Shown here: one piece after another, positions 8,785 to 17,601 of the stretch
How the letters are laid out: the number at the start of each line of letters is the position of its first letter
Numbering within the stretch: position 1 is the first letter of the stretch
Origin: Pseudobdellovibrionaceae bacterium
Lineage (GTDB): Bacteria > Bdellovibrionota > Bdellovibrionia > Bdellovibrionales > UBA1609
Length of the DNA: 64,000 nucleotides
Reading direction: 5' to 3'
NCBI GenBank assembly: GCA_947444305.1
Contig: CANEZP010000001.1
Location: forward strand, 268,151-332,150
Made by a program: the position numbers and the translations under genes
Notes under the pieces: model-generated
Databases searched by the model: none
What the model saw: the letters and a program-made list of their open reading frames with translations, nothing else
What the model was told of the DNA's origin: nothing

Positions 8785-10950
8785 ATGGTGAGTGAAATGA
8801 ACGAGTTAAAAGACAAACTTAAAAAATACCGGCTCTCCGTTTCCGAGTACGAGCAGATTCAAAAGTTGCTCGGGCGCGATCCCGAAGGCGTTGAATTCGC
8901 GCTGTTCTCGGCGCTCTGGAGCGAGCACTGCTCGTACAAAAGCTCGCGCGTTCAATTAAAGAAATTCGCGCAAAAATCGAAGCGCGTCTTGCAAAGCATG
9001 GGCGAGAACGCGGGCGTCATCGACCTCGGCCAGGGTGAGAAAGTCGCTTTCAAAATGGAGAGCCACAATCACCCCAGTTTCATCGAACCGTACCAAGGTG
9101 CCGCCACCGGCGTCGGCGGAATCTTGCGCGACATCTTTACGATGGGCGCGCGGCCGATCGCTCTGGCGAATTTCTTGTGTTTCGGCGACCCTAAGGCCGA
9201 GCGCATGCAATCGATCGTCGAGGGTGTCGTGGCGGGGATTAGCGGTTACGGCAATTGCGTGGGCGTGCCCACGATCACCGGGCAAACCGAGTTTCACTCT
9301 TCGTACAACACGAACGTTTTGGTCAACGCGCTCGCGGTCGGTTTATTCACCAAGGATGATCCCGTCGTTACCTCGCAAGCCAGTGGTGTCGGCAACTGGG
9401 TCGTTTACGTAGGCGCTAAAACAGGCCGCGACGGCGTGCACGGCGCGAGCATGGCCAGCGAATCTTTCGCGGCCGATAGCGCTTCGAAACGTCCCACCAT
9501 CCAGATCGGCGATCCCTTCCTCGAGAAGTTGTTGATCGAGAGCTGCATCGAAGTGATGAAAGAAAATTTGGTCGTCGCGATCCAGGATATGGGCGCGGCG
9601 GGTTTGACTTCGTCGTGTTTCGAAATGGCGGCCAAGGGCAACGTCGGCTTTAAGATTCACCTCGACCAAGTGCCGTTGCGTGATTCGACGATCGGGCCCG
9701 AAGAAATCCTGCTCAGCGAAAGCCAAGAGCGCATGTTGCTCGTGTGCGAACCGGGCAAGTTTGAAGCGATCCAAAAAGTTTTCCACCGCTGGGGCCTCGA
9801 CGCTTCCGTGCTCGGCGAAATTACCGCCGGCAAAGAGGTCGAGCTTTACTGGAAAAAAGAACTCATCAGCAAAATCGATCCCAAGCTTCTGACCGACAAC
9901 GCGCCCATGTACGACCGGCCGTTCGAAGCTTGGAAGCCAAAGCACAAAAGCGAAACGTTATCCGCGCAACCTTTGGCGGTTGAAAAGGCCGCGGCTTCGG
10001 TCGAAGGCACTTCGCGCCGCTGGGTCTATCAACAATATGACCAGCGGGTCGGCGGGCGCACCGTGCGTGATTGCGACGACAGCGTTTCGGTCGTCAAGTT
10101 GCTCGAAAGCGGGCGCGGGCTCGGCCTCGTGCTCGGTTGCCGTCCTTACGTCATGCGAATGGACGCTCGTCTCGGCGGTTACGACGCCGCCTTTTATCCT
10201 TCACTTGAGCTCAGCGCGAAAGGTTTCCAGCCTTTGGCGATGACGGATTGCTTGAACTTCGGTAACCCCGAAAAGCCCGAGATCATGACCGAGTTCGTAG
10301 CCTCCGTCGAAGCGTTGGCCCACGCCGCCCGCGTGCTCGACGCGCCCGTCATCAGCGGTAACGTCAGCTTCTACAACGAAACGTTAAACCAAAACATTAC
10401 CTCGACCCCGGCCACGGGCCTCGTGGGCTTGCGCGACAACGTCGATCATATTCCCCGCTCTGAATTCACGACCGCCGGGGATTCGATCTTCCTGTTGCGC
10501 TTGCCAGGCGTCAGTTTCACCGGCGATCAGCTCGGGCGCAAAACCGCGTACGCCGGCGACCTCGATCCCGACTCCATCGCGAAGTTTATGACCGATCTGC
10601 AGCTCCTCGGAAATCACCGTGATGTGCACAGCACACGCGTGGTGGGTAAGTTCGGGTTGGGCTATACGTTATTCAGAATGTGCGGCGAAACTCTCGGCGC
10701 GACCGTGGAGAAGGGTGAATGGGCCAAAACCCCTGCGCCCTGGAGCGACGAGCACATGTACGAAGTGCTCGTGTGCGGCCCCGCGAACCTTGAAGTGGCG
10801 TTGCGCGCGAACTCGTCGGGCGCGAAAGTTTGGACGCTCGGCAAGGTGACCGCCGGTGATCTTATCATCGACGGGGAATCGAAGAATCTTAAAGGACTAT
10901 CGGACGCTTACGTTAATGGTTGGAGGAATCACTTTGCACAGTTGGCGTGA
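8785..10950 (+). CDS. purL: FGAM synthase subunit PurL (small type)
   Basis: 721 residues, matching the small PurL that needs PurQ and PurS. The N-terminal segment R-D-P-E-G-V-E-F-A-L-F-S-A-L-W-S-E-H-C-S-Y-K-S-S, the K-M-E-S-H-N-H-P-S motif, G-A-A-T-G-V-G-G-I-L-R-D and S-G-Y-G-N-C-V-G-V-P are diagnostic; two AIR-synthetase-type halves follow. It converts FGAR to FGAM with ATP and ammonia. Start ATG 8785 has no clear Shine-Dalgarno; an ATG at 8797 is equally possible. A 118-base spacer after purQ is the only sizeable gap in the operon. The end overlaps purF by about 17 bases. Confidence 0.96.
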   Translation: MVSEMNELKDKLKKYRLSVSEYEQIQKLLGRDPEGVEFALFSALWSEHCSYKSSRVQLKKFAQKSKRVLQSMGENAGVIDLGQGEKVAFKMESHNHPSFIEPYQGAATGVGGILRDIFTMGARPIALANFLCFGDPKAERMQSIVEGVVAGISGYGNCVGVPTITGQTEFHSSYNTNVLVNALAVGLFTKDDPVVTSQASGVGNWVVYVGAKTGRDGVHGASMASESFAADSASKRPTIQIGDPFLEKLLIESCIEVMKENLVVAIQDMGAAGLTSSCFEMAAKGNVGFKIHLDQVPLRDSTIGPEEILLSESQERMLLVCEPGKFEAIQKVFHRWGLDASVLGEITAGKEVELYWKKELISKIDPKLLTDNAPMYDRPFEAWKPKHKSETLSAQPLAVEKAAASVEGTSRRWVYQQYDQRVGGRTVRDCDDSVSVVKLLESGRGLGLVLGCRPYVMRMDARLGGYDAAFYPSLELSAKGFQPLAMTDCLNFGNPEKPEIMTEFVASVEALAHAARVLDAPVISGNVSFYNETLNQNITSTPATGLVGLRDNVDHIPRSEFTTAGDSIFLLRLPGVSFTGDQLGRKTAYAGDLDPDSIAKFMTDLQLLGNHRDVHSTRVVGKFGLGYTLFRMCGETLGATVEKGEWAKTPAPWSDEHMYEVLVCGPANLEVALRANSSGAKVWTLGKVTAGDLIIDGESKNLKGLSDAYVNGWRNHFAQLA

Positions 10951-12352
10951 AGAATGCGCGGTATTCGGCGCTTGGGGCGATCCCGAGGCCAGCCGCATGA
11001 CGTATCTTGGTTTGTATGCGCAACAACATCGCGGACAAGAATCCTCCGGCATCGTGTCTTTGCAAGACGGCCAACACAATGTTCACCGTGGCATGGGTCT
11101 GGTCGGCGACGTGTTCAAAGAAGCCGACCTCATGCGCCTCTCGGGCAAAGCGGCGGTTGGGCATAATCGCTACTCGACCACGGGCGCGTCTTTGCAATTC
11201 AATATTCAGCCGCTCTCCGCGCATTTGTTGAACGGCCCCGTCGCGCTCGCGCACAACGGCAACTTCGTCAACGCCGATGAAATGCGCGAAGAACTCAAAC
11301 AATCAGGCGCGATCTTCCAAGGGACGAACGATACCGAGTGCCTTCTGCACATGCTCGCGCGTAATAAATCGAACGACATCGTTACCTGCTTAAAAGAATC
11401 ATTGCCGCGCCTCGTGGGTGCGTACTCGATGGTCTTGATGACCAACGACCGGCTGATCGCCGCGCGGGATCCGTTTGGTTTCCGGCCCCTGGTGCTCGGC
11501 AAGCGTCCCATCGGCGACGGTAGTTTTTCATGGGTCGTCGCCAGCGAAACTTGCGCGTTCGATTTGATCGGCGCGAAACTCGTACGCGAGATTGAGCCCG
11601 GCGAGATCGTCTGGTTCGATAACTCGGGCGAGCATCGCGATAAAATTCCGCAGCAGGCCCCGCGGTTGGCCAAGTGCGTGTTCGAACACGTTTACTTCGC
11701 CCGGCCCGATAGCCAAGTTTTCGGCTTGAGCGTCTACGATTCCCGCAAGCGGATGGGCGAAGCCTTGGCGCGCGAGAACAAAGTGGAAGCCGACTTGGTC
11801 ATTCCCGTACCCGACAGCGGAACGCCCGCGGCGATCGGTTACGCCCGCGAAAGCGGGATTCCGTTTGAACTCGGCATCATCCGCAACCATTACATCGGCC
11901 GGACTTTCATCCAGCCTTCGCAATCGATTCGCAGCTTCGGGGTGAAAATTAAATTGAACGCGCAGAGCGAGTTGCTCAAGGGCAAACGGGTCGTGGTCAT
12001 CGACGATTCCATCGTGCGCGGTACGACCTCGCAAAAAATTATCCGCTTGGTTCGCGCGGCGGGCGCGAAAGAAGTTCACTTCCGAATCGCATCGCCGCCC
12101 ACGACGGGCCCCTGCTACTACGGCGTGGACACGCCCGGAAAATCGCAACTGATCGCCGCGCAAAATTCTTTGGACCAAATCCGCGAATTCATCGACGCCG
12201 ATTCACTCGCGTACCTATCGGTCGAAGGCATGATGAAAGCGGTAAGGGGAAGTTCGGAAGAATTCTGCTCAGCCTGCTTCGACGGCAACTATCCCACCAA
12301 AATCGATGAGGACCCAAAAGAATCCTCCCGCGACAGCGTAGATAAAAAATAA
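10934..12352 (+). CDS. purF: Amidophosphoribosyltransferase
   Basis: About 472 residues from TTG 10934, chosen because GGAGGA at 10922-10927 sits 6 bases upstream. That gives M-H-S-W-R-E-E-C, a 7-residue propeptide before the N-terminal nucleophile Cys8 that must be exposed by autoprocessing. An in-frame ATG at 10916 would only lengthen the propeptide. The Ntn glutaminase domain (G-L-Y-A-Q-Q-H-R-G-Q-E-S-S-G-I, G-H-N-R-Y-S-T-T-G) is followed by a phosphoribosyltransferase domain with the PRPP loop V-V-V-I-D-D-S-I-V-R-G-T-T-S. It makes phosphoribosylamine, the committed step. Last gene of the operon; transcription probably ends in the hairpin array just downstream. Confidence 0.95.
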   Translation: MHSWREECAVFGAWGDPEASRMTYLGLYAQQHRGQESSGIVSLQDGQHNVHRGMGLVGDVFKEADLMRLSGKAAVGHNRYSTTGASLQFNIQPLSAHLLNGPVALAHNGNFVNADEMREELKQSGAIFQGTNDTECLLHMLARNKSNDIVTCLKESLPRLVGAYSMVLMTNDRLIAARDPFGFRPLVLGKRPIGDGSFSWVVASETCAFDLIGAKLVREIEPGEIVWFDNSGEHRDKIPQQAPRLAKCVFEHVYFARPDSQVFGLSVYDSRKRMGEALARENKVEADLVIPVPDSGTPAAIGYARESGIPFELGIIRNHYIGRTFIQPSQSIRSFGVKIKLNAQSELLKGKRVVVIDDSIVRGTTSQKIIRLVRAAGAKEVHFRIASPPTTGPCYYGVDTPGKSQLIAAQNSLDQIREFIDADSLAYLSVEGMMKAVRGSSEEFCSACFDGNYPTKIDEDPKESSRDSVDKK

Positions 12353-12366
12353 TTCGAAATCTAAAA

Positions 12367-12516
12367 GGCGAGGAACTCGCGTCTGGCTTTAGGAAGAGGC
12401 GAAGGTTTTCGCCCCTGCTTCTAAGTAAAGGCGAACGCTTTCGCCTCTAATTCTGAGAAAAGGCGAAGGTTTTCGCCCCTGGTTCTAGGAAAAAGGCGAA
12501 GGTTTTCGCCTTTTTT
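12367..12516. repeat. Tandem array of five hairpin repeats, period 31-33 bases
   Basis: Five direct repeats begin at 12367, 12398, 12430, 12462 and 12495. Each starts with a 16-base stem-loop (GGCGAA, 4-base loop, TTCGCC in units 2, 4 and 5) and continues with a linker like CCCTGNTTCTANGNAAAA. Unit 1 has GCGAG/CTCGC instead, a compensatory A-T to G-C change that keeps the stem. Unit 3 differs only in the loop. The array lies between convergent purF and the 12519-13298 gene. Confidence 0.85.
12490..12516. terminator. Bidirectional intrinsic terminator after purF
   Basis: The last array unit has A5 upstream (12490-12494), the stem GGCGAA/TTCGCC (12495-12510) and T6 downstream (12511-12516), so it can terminate purF on the plus strand and the cysteine-rich gene on the minus strand. 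Confidence 0.75.
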
Positions 12517-12518
12517 AA

Positions 12519-13298
12519 TTAATGGCGGGCGACGCAGTCTTTCATGCGGTAGCTCGGGCCGGGGTTGCCGCAGCCTAGGTCGTAGCACCAACCGCGTCCG
12601 TTCCAACGGCCGGTGTGGCCGCTGCCGTGACGGCCACCGGTCCACGACGCGACGGCGCCGATCGGGGGATTGCTACAGCTTGCGGTTCTCCAGCCTTGGC
12701 GGCGTAAGTAATTTGTCATTCCGCGACCGCTGCCGGTGGAACCGCTGCAGCCGCCGATCGAGCGGCAAACCGAAGCGACGCAACCGAAGTAGCTTCCGCC
12801 GCGTGCGTTACGGTAGTGAGCGCGTCCACGACGGCGTCCGTAGTGACGGCCGGCGACTTGGACTTCGTCGTACGCAGAATATTTATCAGCCAGATCCTTC
12901 AAGCCGCCGTTGCTCATCATTTGCGTTAAGGATTTTTCGAAATCCTCCGCGCTCACGACGATGGCTTCAGGGATATTTCCGACCTCTTCCTCGGGCAAGA
13001 CGGCTTGAATCAGCGCATCGCCGTTGGCGCGAAATTTAACCGCGACGGGCTCTCCGGCGTTGAAAGACATCGTCTCACGATCGGGCGAAACAATTCGCTC
13101 GCCGTTGATGTATTCAACTTTCGGTAAGAGTTCGGTCGCATTTTGGAAGCGGTAGATACCGTTGAGGCGTAAGCCGACGTTCATAAAAATCGGCGGCGAG
13201 ATCTGAGCCGACGGGGAGACGGGAACTTCGTTGAGCGGACCCGTCGAAGCGGCCGTTTGCAGTGAGCAAGCGAGCATTAAAAAATAGACTACCTTCAT
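12519..13298 (-). CDS. Secreted Cys/Gly-rich protein, possible NlpC/CHAP-like hydrolase
   Basis: 259 residues from ATG 13298, with GGAGGT 5 bases upstream. An N-terminal signal peptide (cleavage near T-A-A-S, or a weak lipobox L-M-L-A-C) precedes a domain of about 120 residues of unknown type (P-K-V-E-Y-I-N-G-E-R-I-V). A Gly/Arg-rich hinge (R-H-Y-G-R-R-R-G-R) leads into a C-terminal region with seven cysteines. In that region G-C-V-A-S-V-C-R-S-I-G-G, then P-P-I-G-A-V-A-S-W and G-S-G-H-T-G-R-W-N-G-R-G-W-C have the order Cys, turn, His, strand, Trp seen in small CHAP/NlpC-P60-like peptidoglycan amidases. That assignment is tentative. The cysteines suggest disulphides in the periplasm or outside. 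It stands alone, convergent with purF. Confidence 0.6.
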   Translation of the reverse strand: MKVVYFLMLACSLQTAASTGPLNEVPVSPSAQISPPIFMNVGLRLNGIYRFQNATELLPKVEYINGERIVSPDRETMSFNAGEPVAVKFRANGDALIQAVLPEEEVGNIPEAIVVSAEDFEKSLTQMMSNGGLKDLADKYSAYDEVQVAGRHYGRRRGRAHYRNARGGSYFGCVASVCRSIGGCSGSTGSGRGMTNYLRRQGWRTASCSNPPIGAVASWTGGRHGSGHTGRWNGRGWCYDLGCGNPGPSYRMKDCVARH

Positions 13299-13533
13299 CA
13301 ATTACCTCCGGTAAGGATTTGTGTTGGCCGACAATGTTGAGTGGCCGGGGGTTTATTCGGATGTTTTGCAGCGGCAATATGTCACAACAGATACAGGCTG
13401 TAAATCGGCGTGCGTCATAGTATATAATATCTATTTATGAAGAAAAAGAAAACGCTGAAGATGTGTGCAGCGAACCGGTTCCATTTTGGTGATAACCGGC
13501 CGTTTAGTAACGTGAAAAAATTAAAATATTTAT

Positions 13534-14850
13534 TTACGTTCGTGGCGCATGCGAGTGCCAATCACGCTCGGTGATCAAACGTGCGCCGCGCTTGTACGTT
13601 ACGTACGAGTAGAACCACTGCCACATCACAAAGATGCGGTTTTTAAATCCGATCAAAAAATAAATATGAATGAGAAGCCAAAGGTACCAAGCGATCATCC
13701 CGCCGAAGTGCAACTTACCGACTTCAACCACCGCGCGCCGGCGGCCGATCGTCGCCATTTGCCCTTTGTCGAGATACGCAAATTGCTCACGCGGTTTATT
13801 TTTGATTTCGCGCGAGATCAAGTCCGCTACGAACTTACCTTGTTGAATCGCGACGGGCGCGAGGCCGGGGAGCGTTTCCCCCTTCGCGTCTTCGAAGTGA
13901 GCTTGATCACCGATCACAAAAATATTTTTCGCGTTCGCGAGCGAACAATCCCCGGTGACGTGCACTCGCCCTTGGCGATCGGTCGGCGCGCCCAACTGCT
14001 TGTTGAGCGGCGAAGGTTTCACGCCCGCGGCCCAGATCACGGTCTTCGCCTGAACCCACTCGGCGCCGATCTTAACACCTTCGGCATTCACGTCGGTCAC
14101 GCGGCAATTTGTCCAAAGTTGCACACCTAAGTTTTCGAGATCACGCTTCGCGCGCTTGCCTAAATCTTCGTGAAACGCCGCGAGCACGCGCGGGCCCGCT
14201 TCGACCAAGATCACGCGCGCGGCCGATGGATCGATGCTACGAAAGTCATGCGACAAAGTGAATCGCGTAATTTCACCGAGCGCACCGGCGAGCTCAACGC
14301 CCGTCGGGCCGCCGCCGATCACTATGAAAGTCAGCCACTGGCGCAGCTCATCGGGATCCGTCGAGGCTTCGGCCTTCTCGAATGCGGTCAACACTCGTCT
14401 TCGAATCTCGATCGCTTGTTCGACGGTCTTGAGGCCGGGCGCGAAATCTTCCCAATCCTCGTGTCCGAAATAACTGTGTTCACTGCCGCAGGCCAATACC
14501 AAATAATCAAACGGAAATTCGCCCGCCGAAGTGCCGACGATTTTAGTTTCTGGGTTGATCGACTCGACCTCGGCCATCAGCACCCGCACGTTATCTTTCT
14601 TGCGAAAAACGCTACGGATCGGTGTCGAGATATCGGCGGGACTTAAACCCGCCATCGCGATTTGGTAGAGCAGAGGTTGGAATAAATGATGATTGCGGCG
14701 GTCTAGAACGAGAACGTCGCAATTTTTGTTCTTAGCGATACGGCGTGCGCAATTCAAACCGCCGAATCCGCCGCCCACCACGATTACTTTTTTGCGCTCT
14801 TGCTTAGCCACGGGGACCACACTTGAAAGAATAATTGATTTCTCCGCCAC
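13534..14850 (-). CDS. ndh: Type II NADH:quinone oxidoreductase (NDH-2)
   Basis: 438 residues from GTG 14850 (GAGG just upstream); GTGs at 14820 and 14811 would remove a non-conserved N-terminus. Two Rossmann folds: FAD motif V-V-G-G-G-F-G-G-L-N (about 25-34) and NAD motif V-I-G-G-G-P-T-G-V-E-L-A; the FAD-contacting I-F-V-I-G-D motif follows. N-H-H-L-F-Q-P-L-L-Y-Q-I-A is characteristic of NDH-2. The C-terminus (A-W-Y-L-W-L-L-I-H-I-Y-F-L-I-G-F) is an amphipathic/hydrophobic membrane anchor. It passes electrons from NADH to quinone without pumping protons. It overlaps the upstream FAH-family gene by 47 bases, implying one transcript. Confidence 0.92.
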   Translation of the reverse strand: MAEKSIILSSVVPVAKQERKKVIVVGGGFGGLNCARRIAKNKNCDVLVLDRRNHHLFQPLLYQIAMAGLSPADISTPIRSVFRKKDNVRVLMAEVESINPETKIVGTSAGEFPFDYLVLACGSEHSYFGHEDWEDFAPGLKTVEQAIEIRRRVLTAFEKAEASTDPDELRQWLTFIVIGGGPTGVELAGALGEITRFTLSHDFRSIDPSAARVILVEAGPRVLAAFHEDLGKRAKRDLENLGVQLWTNCRVTDVNAEGVKIGAEWVQAKTVIWAAGVKPSPLNKQLGAPTDRQGRVHVTGDCSLANAKNIFVIGDQAHFEDAKGETLPGLAPVAIQQGKFVADLISREIKNKPREQFAYLDKGQMATIGRRRAVVEVGKLHFGGMIAWYLWLLIHIYFLIGFKNRIFVMWQWFYSYVTYKRGARLITERDWHSHAPRT

Positions 14851-15409
14851 GAACCTCGACCACGTCGCCCTTCACGAGCGGGCCGACGCCTTCGGGCGTG
14901 CCGGTGAACAAGACGTCTCCGTCACAAACAGGAAAGAAATTCGGCAAGTCTTCGAGCACGTCATCTGGTTTCCAGCGCATATCCAGACCCATCGCGTGTT
15001 GCTTCAGCTTGCCGTTAACGCTGAGCTGAAACGGAATCTCGAGAACCTCGTCGAGCGAAGTGCATTCGCGCCACTCGCCGACAATGCACGAGTTCGGGAA
15101 GACCTTAGCTTTTTCCCACGGTTGCCCGGCCTTTTTTAAAGTCGCTTGCAGGGAACGGAGCGTAAGGTCTAGTCCAAGTGTGTAGTGCGTGATCGAGAGC
15201 TTGCCGGCGGTATTCGCGATGCGGAAGACAAGTTCGATCTCATGGTGAACTTCGCCTCTCGCGGGCAAGTCCACGAATTGATTATTCTTGGTCACGGTGT
15301 GGATCACGCTCGGCGGTTTGAAGAAGTATGTCGCTTCCTCGGGTACGGCGTCGCCGAGTTCGAGGGCGTGTTTCAAATAATTTTTGCCGACGCAAATAAC
15401 TTTGTCCAT
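14804..15409 (-). CDS. Fumarylacetoacetate hydrolase (FAH) family protein
   Basis: 201 residues, the compact single-domain FAH type (YcgM/FAHD1-like acylpyruvase or oxaloacetate decarboxylase). The N-terminal C-V-G-K-N-Y-L-K-H-A-L-E, the F-F-K-P-P-S-V-I segment, the divalent-metal triad in E-V-H-H-E-I-E-L-V-F and the closing strand F-T-G-T-P-E-G-V-G-P are all present. The enzyme should cleave or decarboxylate a small 2,4-diketo acid; substrate unknown. Located directly upstream of and overlapping ndh. Divergent from the LD-carboxypeptidase gene, with a 95-base gap that must hold both promoters. Confidence 0.88.
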   Translation of the reverse strand: MDKVICVGKNYLKHALELGDAVPEEATYFFKPPSVIHTVTKNNQFVDLPARGEVHHEIELVFRIANTAGKLSITHYTLGLDLTLRSLQATLKKAGQPWEKAKVFPNSCIVGEWRECTSLDEVLEIPFQLSVNGKLKQHAMGLDMRWKPDDVLEDLPNFFPVCDGDVLFTGTPEGVGPLVKGDVVEVRGGEINYSFKCGPRG

Positions 15410-15504
15410 TTAGAGGTGCTCCTTGGGCTTAGGGAAAGTTACCAGCGCGCGGCCTTGGCAACAACACGAAAGCACTTTATTCTAGCCTCTACTAAGGGGG
15501 AATT

Positions 15505-16434
15505 GTGCTGCTAGAACCCGTACGCCAAGGCGATATCGTAGACGTGGTCGCTCCGGCCAGCCGTTGCGCATCGTCGGATCTGCAAAGCGCCGTTCGCATA
15601 CTCAAGAACATGGGGCTGCGCCCGCGTGTGCCTAAAAATATGTTCGCCAAAAGCCTGCTGTTTTCAAACAGCGATGAAGTGCGGTTAGCGCAACTCCGCG
15701 AAGCCGTATACGCTTCCGATTCATCGATGATCTGGTGCGCGCGCGGCGGTTACGGGGCCTTGCGCTTGATGCCCGGACTCGAACGCTGGCGGCGGCCTTC
15801 ACGCGCGAAGATTTTTCTAGGCTACAGTGACATCACGACGTTGCACGCTTTCTTTAATCAAAAATGGGGCTGGCCCACGCTGCACGGGCCGCTGCTGGAC
15901 CGGCTAGGCCGTCAGGCGATGTCGGCTGGTGAGCACCGGCAGCTTTTCGGGATGCTGTTCGGCGAAGTGGCGGTGACCGAGTTTTCCGAACTCGAGCCGA
16001 TGAACGCCGCCGCGAAGAAGAGCGGTTCCGTTCGTGGCCCCGTGGTCGGTGGAAACCTTACGGTTTTGCAATCGGGTCTGGGCACAAAATCTTCATTGCG
16101 AGCGGGTAAACATATATTGTTTTTAGAGGATACGGGCGAAAGGCCTCATCGCGTGGACCGCATGCTCTCGCAGTTTGCCCAAAGTGGTCTTTTCAAATCC
16201 GCGCGGGCGGTGGTGTTCGGTCACTTCCAACTTGCCGACGCTAAAGACCGTCGCGGGTTGTGGAACGATGTGATGCCCAGGTTTGCGGCCTCGATGAAAA
16301 TACCCGTTTTGCGTGGGCTGCCGGTCGGTCACGATCCTAAGCGACAGTACACGATGCCGTTCAACACGCCGGCGGTGTTGTCGCTCGGCCGCGCACCGCA
16401 TTTGCTGGTGAAATCGGGAATCGTTTCCGCATGA
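15505..16434 (+). CDS. ldcA: LD-carboxypeptidase (peptidase S66)
   Basis: 309 residues. S66 serine peptidases remove the terminal D-Ala from murein tetrapeptides in the cytoplasm during recycling. Diagnostic segments: D-I-V-D-V-V-A-P-A-S, W-C-A-R-G-G-Y-G-A-L-R-L (about 78-89), the G-Y-S-D-I-T-T-L-H nucleophile turn (Ser near 109), L-H-G-P and P-V-V-G-G-N-L-T; L-E-D-T-G-E-R-P-H-R-V-D-R-M carries the catalytic Glu, and P-V-G-H the His. Start GTG 15505 follows AAGGGG at 15494-15499. The stop overlaps the next gene (ATGA). Confidence 0.93.
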   Translation: MLLEPVRQGDIVDVVAPASRCASSDLQSAVRILKNMGLRPRVPKNMFAKSLLFSNSDEVRLAQLREAVYASDSSMIWCARGGYGALRLMPGLERWRRPSRAKIFLGYSDITTLHAFFNQKWGWPTLHGPLLDRLGRQAMSAGEHRQLFGMLFGEVAVTEFSELEPMNAAAKKSGSVRGPVVGGNLTVLQSGLGTKSSLRAGKHILFLEDTGERPHRVDRMLSQFAQSGLFKSARAVVFGHFQLADAKDRRGLWNDVMPRFAASMKIPVLRGLPVGHDPKRQYTMPFNTPAVLSLGRAPHLLVKSGIVSA

Positions 16435-17495
16435 ACGCCTTCGAAAAGAAATTAGCGAAGCGTTTTGCCGCGCTTGAGTCTTCGGCTTTGGGACCGCTGG
16501 CGGGAATCACGCCCGGCGTGGTCGTCGACGTGCATTTGCGCGGGCGCCGCGTGGGGCTTGTGCGCGCGGGGAAAACGTATCCCTATTACGATCTCGCCTC
16601 GCTCACTAAAATTTTATTCACCGGCTCGCGCGCGATGATGCATTTTTCCAACCACCCCTCGGAACTGCACGAGCCCGTGCGGAGTGTCCTTCCTTGGTGG
16701 AAGCAGCGATCAACGACTCCGTTCGGGTTGATGTCACATCAGGCCGGTCTGGAATGGTGGCTGCCGGTTTACAAAAAACTTCGCGGGCCCGTGCGGCCCG
16801 GCCCCCGCTGGGAACAGATGAAGCGGCAGTTGGCGAAGGTGAAGCCCGCCCGTCGCGCGAAGGCGGTTTATTCCGACATCGACCTATGGATGATGGGCGC
16901 GTATCTCGAAGCTAGGCTCGAGGGTTCGTTGCTCGAGTTGTGGGATGACGTCGCCGAGCGCCTCGAATTAGGTGAGCTCTTTTTTCATCCGGGTAATAAA
17001 CCGGTGAAACCGCGCGCGCAGTACGCACCGACGGAACATTACCCAGGCCGCAAACGAGCGATGCAGGGTGAAGTGCACGATGAGAATTGTTGGGCGCTGG
17101 GCGGGGTCGCTCCGCACGCGGGGCTTTTCGGTGATGTTGAATCGGTGAGCGACTGGGGTTTGAAGCTTCGCGCCGCTTCGCTCGGTGAATACGACGGGTT
17201 TGGCTCCGCGAAAATGGTAAAGCATTTCACCGGGCGCCGTTTGCCGCGCCGGCAAGGGGACTGGGGACTTTGCTTCATGAAGCCCTCGCGGCCGAAAACT
17301 TCGTGCGGCCGGTATTTTTCGCTGCGTTCGTTCGGGCATACCGGATTTACTGGCACCTCATTGTGGTTCGATCCGGTCAAGGATTTGCTCGTCGTTATAT
17401 TAAGTAACCGCGTTCATCCCACGCGCGAAAACGCGAAGTTTGTGCAGTTGCGGCCCATGATTCACGATTGGGTTTGCGAAAGTTTGGCCGATTAA
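16431..17495 (+). CDS. Serine hydrolase, class C beta-lactamase family
   Basis: 354 residues with no obvious signal peptide. The three motifs of the fold are visible: S-x-x-K as D-L-A-S-L-T-K (about residue 56), Y-S-D in A-V-Y-S-D-I-D (about 150) in place of Y-x-N, and H-T-G in F-G-H-T-G-F-T-G replacing K-T-G. This combination is common in EstB/AmpH-like esterases and peptidases rather than true beta-lactamases. Translationally coupled to ldcA through an ATGA overlap, and followed after an HNH gene by mpl, so a cytoplasmic murein-fragment hydrolase is a reasonable guess. Substrate unproven. Confidence 0.85.
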   Translation: MNAFEKKLAKRFAALESSALGPLAGITPGVVVDVHLRGRRVGLVRAGKTYPYYDLASLTKILFTGSRAMMHFSNHPSELHEPVRSVLPWWKQRSTTPFGLMSHQAGLEWWLPVYKKLRGPVRPGPRWEQMKRQLAKVKPARRAKAVYSDIDLWMMGAYLEARLEGSLLELWDDVAERLELGELFFHPGNKPVKPRAQYAPTEHYPGRKRAMQGEVHDENCWALGGVAPHAGLFGDVESVSDWGLKLRAASLGEYDGFGSAKMVKHFTGRRLPRRQGDWGLCFMKPSRPKTSCGRYFSLRSFGHTGFTGTSLWFDPVKDLLVVILSNRVHPTRENAKFVQLRPMIHDWVCESLAD

Positions 17496-17601
17496 CGGTG
17501 GCCTCGTCCGCCGATCGATGCGCGCGGGGCGTGATTCCGGGTTAATTGCGGTGAGGGTATTCGCGCACGTTTGCAAAGTCGTGGTTCGTTGAGGAGAAAC
17601 C

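Noticed and set aside
12367-12516. CRISPR array
   Set aside because: The whole unit, including the linker, is repeated; there are no unique spacers and no cas genes.
13437-13574. Small 45-codon frame after a TATAAT-like string at 13422
   Set aside because: No Shine-Dalgarno, no recognisable product, and it runs into the ndh 3' end on the other strand. The AT-rich bases may still be a promoter.
16431-17495. True beta-lactamase resistance gene
   Set aside because: No signal peptide, and the second and third motifs are YSD and HTG; an esterase/peptidase role is more likely.
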